Part shown: positions 1-7,970 of the stretch, one piece after another
Position numbering within the stretch: position 1 is the first letter of the stretch
How the letters are laid out: every line of letters starts with the position of its first letter
Virus record (IMG/VR): IMGVR_UViG_3300024343_000100
Span: 1 to 26,466 of that record
DNA from: a virus
Strand: one strand, 5' to 3'
Length of the DNA: 26,466 nucleotides
The notes under the pieces: model-generated
Told to the model about the DNA's origin: nothing
The model's input: the letters and a program-made list of their open reading frames with translations, nothing else
Database searches by the model: none
Translations under genes and position numbers: made by a program

Positions 1-767
1 CCTTGAAACTTCTGTTTAATTCTTTGCTCGATTAGTTGTCTCTCTTCTTCGTTTGGAATACCATTGTTGAAGTTGATAAGCATTGATGGAGCAAGTCCAT
101 TCAAGATGTTATTTAAATGGTAGTTTGAAATCTCCTCCTCTAATTCAGCATATTGAAGACCTCCTTGATAATCTACTGGTGAGTAGTAATAGAATCCTGC
201 TCTGTAAGGCTTCACAAATAGAATTTCGATAGACTCTTTAGATGTACCGAACGCGGGTATTCTTAAAGGTTTGTCAGATGGTTTAACTTTAGTCCAATCT
301 TTAAAGTAGTAATAAGCCTCAATATCTCCATCTTCGTTAGCTTTCTCCGCTCTTAAAGTCTCAACTGGGAAGTGTTCTACTTGTGCAATCTTAGTTCTAT
401 CCTTAGAGTAGATAACTTGCATAGCACACCCACCCATAAGTTTCAAATCATAAGAAAGTTTGCGAACACAATCCTTTTTAAACAAAGACATCATCTGAGC
501 ATACGCATCAGGTTTTCTTTGTGAATCGGTAGCATCCAATCCTCTTCCATAAATCATCTCAGAGATACCATTGATGATAGCGTTGTTTGTAGGTGAACCA
601 TTATACCTATCAATCAAATACTGATAGTAGTTATTGTCCTCTCCGTAACTTACCCACTCCTTGCCTCGAATCTCACTAACTTTAGGAGAAGTATAAGAAG
701 ACAAGTTCACAACACGAACATCCGTACCGCTTTTAGGCTTTTGTTGTATTACTATGTTTCGTTTCAT
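1..767 (-). CDS. Portal protein (partial, C-terminus beyond left edge)
   Basis: N-terminal ~255 residues of a phage portal protein, the ring at the capsid vertex through which DNA is packaged and to which the neck attaches. The translation has the features I associate with Bacteroidota phage portals: an early stretch WVSYGEDNNYY, then NNAIINGISEMIYGRGL, a beta-rich middle and an acidic helical segment (GGLQYAELEEEISNYHLNN). The start ATG at 767 overlaps the stop of the preceding gene as ATGA, and its leader is AT-rich with no Shine-Dalgarno. The gene is cut by the window edge. It is the last head gene transcribed, far from the terminase, which is unusual. The family call is by recognition, without an alignment. 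Confidence 0.85.
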   Translation of the reverse strand, partial: MKRNIVIQQKPKSGTDVRVVNLSSYTSPKVSEIRGKEWVSYGEDNNYYQYLIDRYNGSPTNNAIINGISEMIYGRGLDATDSQRKPDAYAQMMSLFKKDCVRKLSYDLKLMGGCAMQVIYSKDRTKIAQVEHFPVETLRAEKANEDGDIEAYYYFKDWTKVKPSDKPLRIPAFGTSKESIEILFVKPYRAGFYYYSPVDYQGGLQYAELEEEISNYHLNNILNGLAPSMLINFNNGIPNEEERQLIEQRIKQKFQ

Positions 768-1207
768 ATAATTATATAATCGTTGTCTCGAGAATTTTCT
801 TTAATGTATTCTCTACCATCAACTTCTTTTAACACATCATCTAAACACGCATTGTCCTCAAATACCCCATCAGCCAATGATACTCTTTCAGATAAATTAT
901 CTTCCATACCTGCGTTTACAGAATAATAGAAGTTCGAATCTTGATTTATTACTTGGTCTGTACAGAAAATCTTATCTCGGTATATGTCCAAACCATTAGA
1001 CACCACTTTAAGGTCATAATAACGACCCTCAACAAGAGAAAACACTTTAGATATAGTTAGATACTCTCCAACCTTAGTAAGTGTCTCAGAACTCGTTAAA
1101 ACAACATTTGTGCTATCATCTCTTAATATAAGCGTACCAGAAGCAGGATAACTTCTCGGAATAAAAGATAATGTTTGTGTTTCAGCAGATGTGGTTAAAA
1201 TCTTCAT
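764..1207 (-). CDS. Putative virion protein, beta-rich, next to portal
   Basis: 147 residues. The N-terminal ~85 residues alternate hydrophobic and polar positions as in a beta sandwich (SFIPRSYPASGTLILRDD). Residues 107-130 carry an ERV...GVFEDNACL..VL segment that also occurs in the tail protein at 10143-11282 (residues 191-214 there). The gene sits between the tail tube gene and the portal, follows an intrinsic terminator and has its own CGTT-type leader, so it and the portal may form a separate transcript. A structural role (connector, neck or minor tail protein) is inferred from position; no enzymatic motif is visible. Confidence 0.7.
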   Translation of the reverse strand: MKILTTSAETQTLSFIPRSYPASGTLILRDDSTNVVLTSSETLTKVGEYLTISKVFSLVEGRYYDLKVVSNGLDIYRDKIFCTDQVINQDSNFYYSVNAGMEDNLSERVSLADGVFEDNACLDDVLKEVDGREYIKENSRDNDYIII

Positions 1208-1212
1208 ACTTA

Positions 1213-1239
1213 TATAACGATTTTATTTCCCTCTTTTGT
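1213..1239 (-). promoter_or_regulatory. Candidate phage late promoter, site a (CAAAA-N14-CGTT)
   Basis: On the minus strand CAAAA (1238-1234) is followed after 14 bases by CGTT (1219-1216) and, 8 bases later, by the ATG at 1207. It lies directly downstream of the intrinsic terminator at 1249-1274, where a new promoter would be needed for the 147-aa gene and portal. Four other sites in the window share this layout. A translation-initiation element is the alternative reading. Confidence 0.5.
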
Positions 1240-1248
1240 GTGTGTAAA

Positions 1249-1274
1249 ACAAAAAAGGAGGCAAAAAAGCCTCC
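1249..1274 (-). terminator. Intrinsic terminator after tail tube gene
   Basis: Minus-strand stem GGAGGC / GCCTCC (1274-1269 and 1262-1257) around a six-T loop, followed by six T and then GTTTT. It is a perfect 6-bp GC-rich hairpin with a U tract, 25 bases after the tail tube stop codon. Confidence 0.85.
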
Positions 1275-1299
1275 CTTAGTGTAACGCAGTCCGAATGTG

Positions 1300-1821
1300 T
1301 TATGCAGTTGGGTCGATATTAGTTGCACCAATAGTTGATGGAGCAGCAGAACAGAAGAATGGTGGAGCAGTTTCTTGAGCAGTTAAAGTCAAGGTGAATC
1401 CACTCAAATCTCCCATAGCAGCACCTGAAACGATAGTACCTCCAGTTACTTCAGCACCGTGTTCTTTACCCATTAAAAAGAACTTTCCATTGTTGTCTTC
1501 GATTACTACTTGTGGTCTACCAGCAGCAAGAAGTTTAATCTCCTCTTGTGTAGCAGCATCTAAGTAAGTAAAGGTAACATTCAAAGTAGACTCGTAGAAA
1601 GTTGTACCATTCTCACGAGAAGAATTGATAGCAGTCTCTAAAGATGAGTTTCCTTTGATTTCGTATTTGTAAAATTCAGCAGCAGTGCCAATCGTAATCA
1701 CTCCAGCGGTAGGAGATAAAGCGGCAACATCTGTATCATAATTTGCAAAGTAGATATTCTTCAAACCTCCAACAGAAGATTTACAAGGAAGAACTCTACC
1801 TTTAGCGATAGAACAAGCCAT
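1300..1821 (-). CDS. Major tail tube protein (putative)
   Basis: 173 residues from MACSIAKGR at 1821. An in-frame ATG 54 bases upstream exists but falls in the terminator hairpin, and the 1821 start has the A-rich leader (CCTAAAAAAACTATG) typical of Bacteroidota genes. The N-terminus has GGLKNIYFANYD, the middle TTFYESTLNVTFTYLDAAT, and the C-terminus ends in a strand followed by LTAQETAPPF. This layout fits phage tail tube proteins. Location right after the major capsid gene and between two terminators suggests high, separately tuned expression. The assignment rests on sequence character and context. Confidence 0.7.
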   Translation of the reverse strand: MACSIAKGRVLPCKSSVGGLKNIYFANYDTDVAALSPTAGVITIGTAAEFYKYEIKGNSSLETAINSSRENGTTFYESTLNVTFTYLDAATQEEIKLLAAGRPQVVIEDNNGKFFLMGKEHGAEVTGGTIVSGAAMGDLSGFTLTLTAQETAPPFFCSAAPSTIGATNIDPTA

Positions 1822-1844
1822 AGTTTTTTTAGGTTTTAAGGTTA

Positions 1845-1883
1845 TTAAAAAAGGGCAGGTAGGCACTCGGCTCACCCACCCTT
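1845..1883 (-). terminator. Intrinsic (probably leaky) terminator between capsid and tube genes
   Basis: Minus-strand 10-bp stem AAGGGTGGGT / ACCTGCCCTT (two G-U pairs) with a 13-base loop, followed by a T run. It starts 21 bases after the capsid stop. Only ~24 bases separate it from the tail tube ATG, too little for an ordinary promoter, so part of the transcription probably reads through, giving more capsid than tube mRNA. Confidence 0.7.
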
Positions 1884-1904
1884 CTTATATTAATTCAATG
1901 ATGA

Positions 1905-2834
1905 TTAAGAGTAAAGAACGATGTCAGAACCGATTCCGTACTGTACACCAGCGGTAAATCTCATAATAACTCTTACATTTTCAGAGCCATCAAGGTCAGC
2001 CATATCCAACAATTTAACCAAGTTGTGGTCAGATAACAAACCAGTACCGAAGAACAAGTTAGATTTCTGAGCAGCCATCATAGTATCATCAGCAAGTCCG
2101 TTAGCAACAAAGATTTTAACACCATCGAAAGACAATGCTCCGTTGTTCCACCATTGAGTTCCTTCAGCATTAACACCATTAGCACCCAATCCAGAAGCAC
2201 CGAATCCACCTAATGCACGAACATAAGCACGAGCAACATTTTGAGATACATAGATGTAAAGGTCTTCTTTACCGTATAGAGCAGATGGAATAGCATCAAC
2301 TACTTTCCCTAACTCAGCGATAACATTAGCAGCAGTTACAGAAGTACCAACTACATCGATAACAGAAGCATCAGCAGTAGCCAAAGTAACCAATCCGTTG
2401 AACTCACCAGCGTTAGCGGTTACACCACCCCAGATGTTTTGTTCAGTTTTCTCAGCTACCAAACCAGCAGTGTGAGCGATAAGGAAATCAGAGAATGCAG
2501 GTGGCAAAGAGTCAAATGCAGAATATCCCATTTGTACTGCTTCCCAATCTGAATGGAAATCTTTCTTACAAAGTTCAAGGTTTACTTGGAACTCCTCTGG
2601 TTGAAGAATACGCTCAGTCAAAGTGATTGTAGCGGTGTCAGTAAAGTCGCAAGTAGCATCTTTAATTACATTGCTATCAGTAGCAACTTTTTTGATAACT
2701 TCTTTGAATTTTACATTTGGTTTGATGGTAATACCACCATTGTTAAGAGTTGCACCAGAAAGTAGAGCAGCAGCGATGTAATCACCAGCAAAACTTCCAG
2801 CATAACTTGAGGTAATCGATACACTTGTAGCCAT
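1905..2834 (-). CDS. Major capsid protein (HK97-fold, putative)
   Basis: 309 residues, which would form the icosahedral shell. The N-terminus is short and Ser/Ala-rich. Landmarks are LQPEEFQVNLELCKKDF (about 78-94), a central FGASGLGANG glycine-rich loop, and the C-terminal run GVKIFVANG, LLSDHN, DMADLDGSENV and FTAGVQYGIGSDIVLY, a pattern I recognise from Bacteroidota phage capsid proteins. There is no obvious N-terminal delta domain; the separate acidic protein encoded just upstream may be the scaffold. The leader has AAACCTAAAA shortly before the ATG, much like the tube gene. A terminator follows. Confidence 0.88.
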   Translation of the reverse strand: MATSVSITSSYAGSFAGDYIAAALLSGATLNNGGITIKPNVKFKEVIKKVATDSNVIKDATCDFTDTATITLTERILQPEEFQVNLELCKKDFHSDWEAVQMGYSAFDSLPPAFSDFLIAHTAGLVAEKTEQNIWGGVTANAGEFNGLVTLATADASVIDVVGTSVTAANVIAELGKVVDAIPSALYGKEDLYIYVSQNVARAYVRALGGFGASGLGANGVNAEGTQWWNNGALSFDGVKIFVANGLADDTMMAAQKSNLFFGTGLLSDHNLVKLLDMADLDGSENVRVIMRFTAGVQYGIGSDIVLYS

Positions 2835-2852
2835 TGTTTATTTGTTTTAGGT

Positions 2853-3422
2853 TTATTTTTTAATTTGTGAAATTCTTGCCATTACTAAATCCTTAGTAGA
2901 TTGTGGTCTGTTTGCTCCGAATACGATTTGTTTCTTAGCAGACTCACCTTCAGGAGAATGTTTGATTGGAGCAGCGGCAGGTTTAGAAAGTTCTTCTTTT
3001 ACCAACTCTTCCACTTCACTCATTTCTTCTTTAGGTTGTAGCATTGCTTTGATTTCTTCAATCATAGATTTCAATTCAGACAACTCTTCTTTAGTAGCAT
3101 ACATAGACTCCTCAGCCATTTCTTCGACTGGGGCTTCTTCCTCTACTTCTTCACCAGCGAGTTCTTTAATCTCTTTGATGATACCTTCTTCTTCGACTAC
3201 AAGAACCTTTCCATCTTCCAAAGCATACTCGCCTACTGGAAGAGCAATCTTGTCTTCTTCAGTTACGATGAACACCTCGAAGTCAGGAGCAAATTCCTCA
3301 GCCTCCAAAACAGTACCGTTCTCAAGTATCATTTGAGCAAGTTTGGTTTCTACAACCTCTTGACTCAACTCAATACCAAGAACGCTTTTGATTTCTTTTA
3401 GCATTTCGATTGGGTTTTTCAT
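2853..3422 (-). CDS. Putative head scaffolding protein, acidic
   Basis: 189 residues, strongly acidic (long Glu runs around 75-145). A beta-rich section with paired LENGTVLEAEEF and LEDGKVLVVEEEG hairpins is followed by a coiled coil (about 105-145) and a basic C-terminus containing NRPQSTKDLVMARI. Position immediately upstream of the major capsid gene, high acidity and the short basic C-terminal tail fit an internal scaffold. It has the CGTT-type leader (site b). A decoration protein is the alternative. Confidence 0.65.
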   Translation of the reverse strand: MKNPIEMLKEIKSVLGIELSQEVVETKLAQMILENGTVLEAEEFAPDFEVFIVTEEDKIALPVGEYALEDGKVLVVEEEGIIKEIKELAGEEVEEEAPVEEMAEESMYATKEELSELKSMIEEIKAMLQPKEEMSEVEELVKEELSKPAAAPIKHSPEGESAKKQIVFGANRPQSTKDLVMARISQIKK

Positions 3423-3430
3423 ATTAATAT

Positions 3431-3453
3431 AACGATTAGTGATTTTGATTTTG
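3431..3453 (-). promoter_or_regulatory. Candidate phage late promoter, site b (CAAAA-N14-CGTT)
   Basis: Minus strand CAAAA (3453-3449), 14 bases, CGTT (3434-3431), 8 bases, ATG at 3422. Its upstream half closely resembles site c (CAAAATCAA at the same distance in both). It would start a transcript for scaffold and major capsid. Confidence 0.5.
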
Positions 3454-3474
3454 CATTTTCAGCACCTATACTAA

Positions 3475-3822
3475 TTATATAAGTTTTGATAATCCAGATA
3501 TAATTGAATTTGCAGCGGATATTTGCTCCTTTGCTTCTTGAACTTTATTCTGCATCATTTTAATGAAATCAGAAGCGCCTAATTCTTTCGCCTTTTGCAA
3601 ACCGTTCTCTGCAAGTTTCAAAGCAACCTCAGCTTCTGACTTCCCTTTTTTAACCTTATTTTCAATCGCTATAATCTCGGATTGAGACTCGATTAAATCA
3701 AAAGATTTCTTCAAAGAAGAATTAATGTCCTCTACAAGAGCGAACTCCACTCTTTGCACCTCAGACAACTCCTCTTTTTGAATCTGAGCAATCTTGCTCA
3801 TCGCTTGTTTTTGTGTGTTCAT
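3475..3822 (-). CDS. Helical virion-module protein, paralogue of 3840-4202
   Basis: 115 residues, predicted almost wholly helical and rich in Lys, Glu and Ala. It aligns by eye with its neighbour across the whole length: MNT start, RVEFALVEDINSSL matching KVELSLISDIDKAL, and KAKELGASDFIKMMQNKVQEA matching the same region. I do not recognise the family. It lies between the jelly-roll-like protein and the scaffold, so a head-assembly or internal-head role is possible. No catalytic or membrane motif is seen. Confidence 0.7.
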   Translation of the reverse strand: MNTQKQAMSKIAQIQKEELSEVQRVEFALVEDINSSLKKSFDLIESQSEIIAIENKVKKGKSEAEVALKLAENGLQKAKELGASDFIKMMQNKVQEAKEQISAANSIISGLSKLI

Positions 3823-3839
3823 AGTTTTATATATTTATT

Positions 3840-4202
3840 TTAAACCATCATTGATTTAGCCTTAGACACAATGGAATCCATTTCTTTTTTTGATACTTCT
3901 GCTTCTGATATTCTGCCCTGAATTACCCTAACTAAATCATCAGCACCCAATTCTTTAGCTGACTCAAGTGCTTTTTTACCTAAGTTTATTGCTACTTGAT
4001 AATCATTAGAAGCGGTTTTAGCATCAAGTTCAATAGCCTGAACCAATTTCCCAAGATTTTTCTCAGAACTAATTGCTCTGTCTAACGCTTTGTCAATATC
4101 AGAAATAAGAGACAACTCCACCTTGTGAGAAGATAACTCTTGTTTATCTTTTTGTTTGCTTATTTGCGAAACCACTTGGAACGCTCTTTCTTTTGTATTC
4201 AT
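3840..4202 (-). CDS. Helical virion-module protein, paralogue of 3475-3822
   Basis: 120 residues, all-helical and charged; shares MNT..., KVELSLISDID and SAKELGADDLVRVIQG with the next gene, which marks a tandem duplication followed by strong divergence. The 17-base gap and similar AT-rich leaders (TAAACTATAAAT and TAAATATATAAAACT) suggest the leader was duplicated too. Function unknown; an oligomeric coiled-coil head or neck protein is possible. Confidence 0.7.
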   Translation of the reverse strand: MNTKERAFQVVSQISKQKDKQELSSHKVELSLISDIDKALDRAISSEKNLGKLVQAIELDAKTASNDYQVAINLGKKALESAKELGADDLVRVIQGRISEAEVSKKEMDSIVSKAKSMMV

Positions 4203-4221
4203 TTTATTTATAGTTTATGGT

Positions 4222-4365
4222 TTAACTTCTTGTTTTACCGATTCCTTGCGCCCACAGAGACCCATCACAACACTTTCTTGAGTATGTGTCCTTGTCTTTA
4301 CACAGACATCCTCTCGCACTTCCTCTGGGACTTGTTACACTTGGTGTCTGTTCTTCCTTACGCAT
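4222..4365 (-). CDS. Small Cys-rich conserved phage protein
   Basis: 47 residues, starting at MRKEEQTPSV, with RGSARGCLCKD (Cys20 and Cys22) and YSRKCCDGSLWAQGIG (Cys33, Cys34). Four cysteines and a conserved DG.LWAQGIG tail match a small family I have seen in Bacteroidota phages; function unknown. A knuckle-like metal or disulphide fold is possible. The ATG overlaps the stop of 4358-4993 by 8 bases, which supports this start over a longer upstream frame that would lie wholly within that gene. Confidence 0.65.
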   Translation of the reverse strand: MRKEEQTPSVTSPRGSARGCLCKDKDTYSRKCCDGSLWAQGIGKTRS

Positions 4366-4993
4366 AGCTTTGTGTTTTTTGAATGAAGAATATAATATCC
4401 CATATATTAGCGGTTCCACCATTAGCGGTAATCTTCCATTGACTACCATTAGCAACAAACGCATCGTCTGCATACCATTGAAATACTTCGTGAAATTGAT
4501 GTTCTATATCATTGCCCTTAGGGAACCCAATATCTTTACCAACTCTTCTATAAGGAGTTCCATTTGTCGCATCTAATTGTAACCTTAAATATGTTTGATT
4601 TGCATTAGGTGCTGAGTAATAAAAAACTACTGTACATACATAAGTATCATTTACAGAATCGGCTAATATCTTTTTTGTTGTGCCATTGTAATAATCAATA
4701 CCAATATTAGAACGAACTATGTTTGCGGAATTATTTGGTACAACTATTTCAATACCATCTAATAATTCTAATTTGTTAGATGAGGTATATAATCCGTCAT
4801 CATATCTTGCCCATCCAAGACCTGAACCAACACCACTCTGAGGATATAACTTTACCCACTCGCCACCGAACACAGTCCATACTCCAGACTCAGTAGTAAC
4901 ATACGCACCTTCCTCAATGTTATATTGATTGCGGATTGTGTCAGTATCTACATCTACTTGAACCTTATATGATGTATTGAAAACTGTACTCAT
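4358..4993 (-). CDS. Putative virion surface protein with jelly-roll-like C-terminus
   Basis: 211 residues. After a short N-terminal segment with a WTVFGGEWVKLY motif comes a beta-rich domain (about 58-211) starting GLGWARYDDGLY and containing LDGIEIVVPNNSANIV, a central FYYSAPNANQTYLRLQLDA and the end FFIQKTQ. This resembles a beta-sandwich domain seen in uncultured marine phages, likely a capsid decoration or fibre-like element. It overlaps the stop of the small basic gene upstream and lies between the protease and scaffold genes, supporting a head location. Exact role unproven. Confidence 0.65.
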   Translation of the reverse strand: MSTVFNTSYKVQVDVDTDTIRNQYNIEEGAYVTTESGVWTVFGGEWVKLYPQSGVGSGLGWARYDDGLYTSSNKLELLDGIEIVVPNNSANIVRSNIGIDYYNGTTKKILADSVNDTYVCTVVFYYSAPNANQTYLRLQLDATNGTPYRRVGKDIGFPKGNDIEHQFHEVFQWYADDAFVANGSQWKITANGGTANIWDIIFFIQKTQSYA

Positions 4994-5127
4994 CTACCTT
5001 GTCCCTTATAAAGTTTCTTATAGTTCTTACTTGTCTTTAAAACGCTTGTCTTACTCTTAGCGTGTACATTAGGTCGAGATACATCTGGTTTCTCGTAAAC
5101 CATTCCTGCGGTTTGTTTCTTAGCCAT
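4990..5127 (-). CDS. Small basic conserved phage protein
   Basis: 45 residues, very basic, ending KTSKNYKKLYKGQGR. The N-terminus is MAKKQTAGMVYEKPDVSRP. It overlaps the protease gene by 8 bases and its stop overlaps the next ATG, so its frame is tied into the head-gene operon. Similar short Lys/Arg-rich proteins occur in head modules of Bacteroidota phages. It may bind DNA or acidic proteins, but this is inference. Confidence 0.7.
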   Translation of the reverse strand: MAKKQTAGMVYEKPDVSRPNVHAKSKTSVLKTSKNYKKLYKGQGR

Positions 5128-6079
5128 CTAATTCTCCGAGTTCTTTAAGTTTGCTTTCCGCCCATCTCTTACCCGCAAGTCCTCCCCATAGTAAATACGA
5201 AATAGTACCACAAGCCTCATTATCCCCTTCTACATAATACTCCTCTGCTCTGCTTAGATAAGAATACATCCTCTTAATGGTCTCTACGCTGATAGGTTTC
5301 TTTTGTGCTAATTGTTGGGCTCGAATCTTGCCAACTTCGGTAGCACATCGGTTGTTAATCTTTTCGTTTAACTCGATACCTTTCTTAGCGTTGTTTGAAA
5401 CTGCATCTGGATAATCAGAGTAAGATTCCATCTCTAACTTCTTTCCGCCTTTTACTCTCTTGTCTCCTTTGATGATTCCACGAACCACACCAAGCATATA
5501 CTCGGCTTCTTCTTCTTCGGTTTGAGCAAGTAACTCAGACAAAGAATCTTTAGGTCTTTCTATCTTATCAGTGAAATAACCCTCAATAGAGAATCCTTTT
5601 ACTTTACCCGTTTTAACATACTCATCCCAAACCTCTTCATTGTTTACTTTTACCGCACCCATCCAAGTACCTACTGGAACTTCCATTCCGTACATACGAG
5701 ATTTATCGTGTACCTCATCTTCAACAATCCAAGACTCTACCAAAGACAACCCATTAAGAGCGTATTGATGCTCCATTGTAGAGTTGTTCTGATTACCTTT
5801 CATTAAGAACTTCTGAGCGGTTTTAAGGATAGTATCTTTTGAAAAGAATACATAATACTCATCTTCTCCGTTCCTTCTGTAAATAGGCTTATTAGGTACA
5901 AGTAAAGCACCCATTAGGATTCGTTTCTCACTTGATACCTCAGCGAGTTTTATCTCTTGAGAATTAAGTGCTATAAAGTCCTCCTCAATCGCGGGGTTCT
6001 CAACAACCGAAATCGCTTCTACTCCTGATATTTCGTTATCCTCATCTAAAATGAGTTCTATAATCTTAAAATTGCTCAT
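5120..6079 (-). CDS. Prohead protease, XkdF/S78-like, with C-terminal helical domain
   Basis: 319 residues. The N-terminal half resembles XkdF-type phage serine proteases that process the prohead: His104 in MEHQYALNG, followed by SLVESWIV, and Ser164 in KGFSIEGYF are the likely catalytic His and Ser. After an acidic linker (about 178-195), residues 217-313 form a separate helical domain (SYSDYPDAVSNNAKKG, CATEVGKIRAQQLA, LLWGGLAGKRWAESKLKEL) found attached to head proteins of many phages. The start is at a CGTT-type leader (site c). The protease gene follows the tape measure gene rather than the portal, a rearranged order. Confidence 0.82.
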   Translation of the reverse strand: MSNFKIIELILDEDNEISGVEAISVVENPAIEEDFIALNSQEIKLAEVSSEKRILMGALLVPNKPIYRRNGEDEYYVFFSKDTILKTAQKFLMKGNQNNSTMEHQYALNGLSLVESWIVEDEVHDKSRMYGMEVPVGTWMGAVKVNNEEVWDEYVKTGKVKGFSIEGYFTDKIERPKDSLSELLAQTEEEEAEYMLGVVRGIIKGDKRVKGGKKLEMESYSDYPDAVSNNAKKGIELNEKINNRCATEVGKIRAQQLAQKKPISVETIKRMYSYLSRAEEYYVEGDNEACGTISYLLWGGLAGKRWAESKLKELGELDG

Positions 6080-6087
6080 ATATACTT

Positions 6088-6110
6088 AACGATTTTTAAG
6101 GTTGATTTTG
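6088..6110 (-). promoter_or_regulatory. Candidate phage late promoter, site c (CAAAA-N14-CGTT)
   Basis: Minus strand CAAAA (6110-6106), 14 bases, CGTT (6091-6088), 8 bases, ATG at 6079. It lies between the end of the tape measure gene and the protease, at the boundary of the tail and head gene groups. Confidence 0.5.
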
Positions 6111-6113
6111 TAT

Positions 6114-7970
6114 TTATAACGATGCTCCTTTAACGATATTTCTCTCTAATGATTGTGCAGTAGATACATCGGATGCTACTACATACGCTCTCATAGGTTT
6201 AGAGTTTTGTCCAGCTATCACATCTGCTAATTGAGTAGCACTTGATTGACCTACCACATTAAACGAAGGTGGAATAGAACCAGCGGATATAGTAGGGCTT
6301 GATGGGCTCTCTACGCTACCACCAACACCAATACTTGAGGCAACCTTCTTAGACTTACCAATAGCACTACTTACCGCACTAACAATACCAGCAGCTTGTA
6401 AACCATATCCGATAAGCATTGGTATGTTCTGTGGGAATCCAATCTTAGCGGTTTGAGCAGTACCCTCAGCAATCGCAGCGGATGATTTAGCACCAGATAA
6501 ACTTGCAAGTGTTATGGTTTTCTTAGCTTCCATAAACAACTCTTTTATAGCAAGTGCTTGTTTTATTAAAAACGCAGCTTTACCAGCAGCAGTCTCAGCA
6601 CCAAATAAAGAAATAGCTTGGTCTGTTAATTGTGCTTTAGCGGTTAGTAAATCCCTATCTAATTGTATTTGTTTTTGAGTGTTGTCTTGTTGGAAGTTTA
6701 AGAGTTCGTTTTGAGCATCTACATACGCTTGAGTTCCCTCTTTGTATTGATTACGCTTATTGATTAATCTTTCTTCTTCGAGTCTTGCTTCCTCATCAAA
6801 TACAATCTTTAATTGAGTTAATCTCGCAATATCGTTTTGAATTTGTTCAGCACCGAATTGTTTTTCTTTTATTGCTCTCTCGGTTCTTCCATCAATGATA
6901 GATTGGTTCAATTCTAATTGCTCACGATTCAAAGCAAGGTCATTTGCTAATTGTTCAGACCTAAATCCTTCAATCTGTGCAAGTACCGCTTCTCTCTCTT
7001 GAGTAGCCTCTAAAAGTGCAATGTAATTAGCTTGGTTTTGGTTCTTGTTGTATTGTGCTTGAGCAGAAGCAATCTGAGCGTTTACTTGTCTAAGCATCGC
7101 AGCCTCTTGTTCATCGAGTACCGCTTTTAGGTCGTTATTAGCCTTTATTCTTTCATCAATGGTGTTTCTCTCATCATCTCTTACTTGACGAAGTTTCTCC
7201 GCTTGTCTGTCGTATTGCTCAACTAAACCTTGTTGAAGAACTCTTGCAATCTCAGCTTGTTTGTTTAATTCTACGGTGTTCTTAGCGGCATTCCAAGTAT
7301 TAGAAGCATAGTCAGCAATAGAACTCGCAGCGTTAGAGACAACATCTGATACTTTATCAAATGAGTCATCTACACCAGTAACAACATCAACAAGTTCCTT
7401 ACCTGCTTCTTTAAAATCCTCTACCGCACCTACGAAGTCAAAACTAAATACTTTTTGAATAGCACTACCCAATAATCCTGCGGCTTCTATGGCACTATTA
7501 AAGCGTTCTATGAGGTTATCTTGTATTGCCTGACCTAAGTTCTTTAAAGACTCTACTGGGTCGCTAAATATCTGTTTGAAATAACCCGTGATAGTTCCAA
7601 TGTTCCTATCTAAGAAGTTAAAGAAATCGTTAAACGCTAACGATAAAGCCTCGAAGGTTGTGTTGAAGAAATCCGCTACCTTTTGGTTCTCTTCAAATAC
7701 CTCTTTAAGTTTAGCAAACGCAGCCAACAAAAGACCAATACCAATAGCTTTTATAGCAGTTCCAATCTTCTTAATACCATTCGCAGCAGAACCAGATGAC
7801 TTCTCAATGTTCTTAATACTTGTAGCGGTATCTTTGTTTTGCTTCTTTACTTGGTCATTCAGCTTTTTGTTCTCTTCTTCAATCTTAGAAAACTCTTTCT
7901 GAAATTCATCAAGATTCTTTACCGCCTCTTGGTATTTTACTTCTATATCTACAACTACCTTTTTTGCCAT
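6114..7970 (-). CDS. Tail tape measure protein
   Basis: 618 residues. It has a charged coiled-coil N-terminus (about 10-60), a hydrophobic stretch (about 68-87, IKAIGIGLLLAAFAKL), long Gln/Glu/Ala-rich helices (about 240-440) and a hydrophobic Gly/Ala-rich C-terminal part (about 505-545). This is the usual make-up of tape measure proteins, which set tail length and pass into the host envelope. At ~0.15 nm per residue the tail would be about 90 nm, suggesting a siphovirus. The 48-aa frame before it overlaps its start by 16 bases. Confidence 0.88.
   Translation of the reverse strand: MAKKVVVDIEVKYQEAVKNLDEFQKEFSKIEEENKKLNDQVKKQNKDTATSIKNIEKSSGSAANGIKKIGTAIKAIGIGLLLAAFAKLKEVFEENQKVADFFNTTFEALSLAFNDFFNFLDRNIGTITGYFKQIFSDPVESLKNLGQAIQDNLIERFNSAIEAAGLLGSAIQKVFSFDFVGAVEDFKEAGKELVDVVTGVDDSFDKVSDVVSNAASSIADYASNTWNAAKNTVELNKQAEIARVLQQGLVEQYDRQAEKLRQVRDDERNTIDERIKANNDLKAVLDEQEAAMLRQVNAQIASAQAQYNKNQNQANYIALLEATQEREAVLAQIEGFRSEQLANDLALNREQLELNQSIIDGRTERAIKEKQFGAEQIQNDIARLTQLKIVFDEEARLEEERLINKRNQYKEGTQAYVDAQNELLNFQQDNTQKQIQLDRDLLTAKAQLTDQAISLFGAETAAGKAAFLIKQALAIKELFMEAKKTITLASLSGAKSSAAIAEGTAQTAKIGFPQNIPMLIGYGLQAAGIVSAVSSAIGKSKKVASSIGVGGSVESPSSPTISAGSIPPSFNVVGQSSATQLADVIAGQNSKPMRAYVVASDVSTAQSLERNIVKGASL

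Noticed and set aside
2553-2765. Plus-strand open frame of 70 codons inside the major capsid gene
   Set aside because: Antisense to a well-supported gene, no leader or family; a shadow frame.
2962-3336. Plus-strand Ser-rich frame of 124 codons
   Set aside because: Antisense to the acidic scaffold-like gene; Ser richness is what Glu codons give in reverse.
4366-4473. Longer N-terminus for the Cys-rich gene (start at 4473)
   Set aside because: It would overlap the jelly-roll-like gene by over 100 bases; the conserved part begins at MRKEEQTPSV with an 8-base overlap.
6117-6140. Two further CGTT-containing stretches in the end of the tape measure gene
   Set aside because: No AAAA element 14 bases upstream and they encode the protein's own C-terminus.
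7588-7902. Plus-strand hydrophobic frame of 104 codons
   Set aside because: Antisense to the tape measure coiled-coil region; composition artefact.
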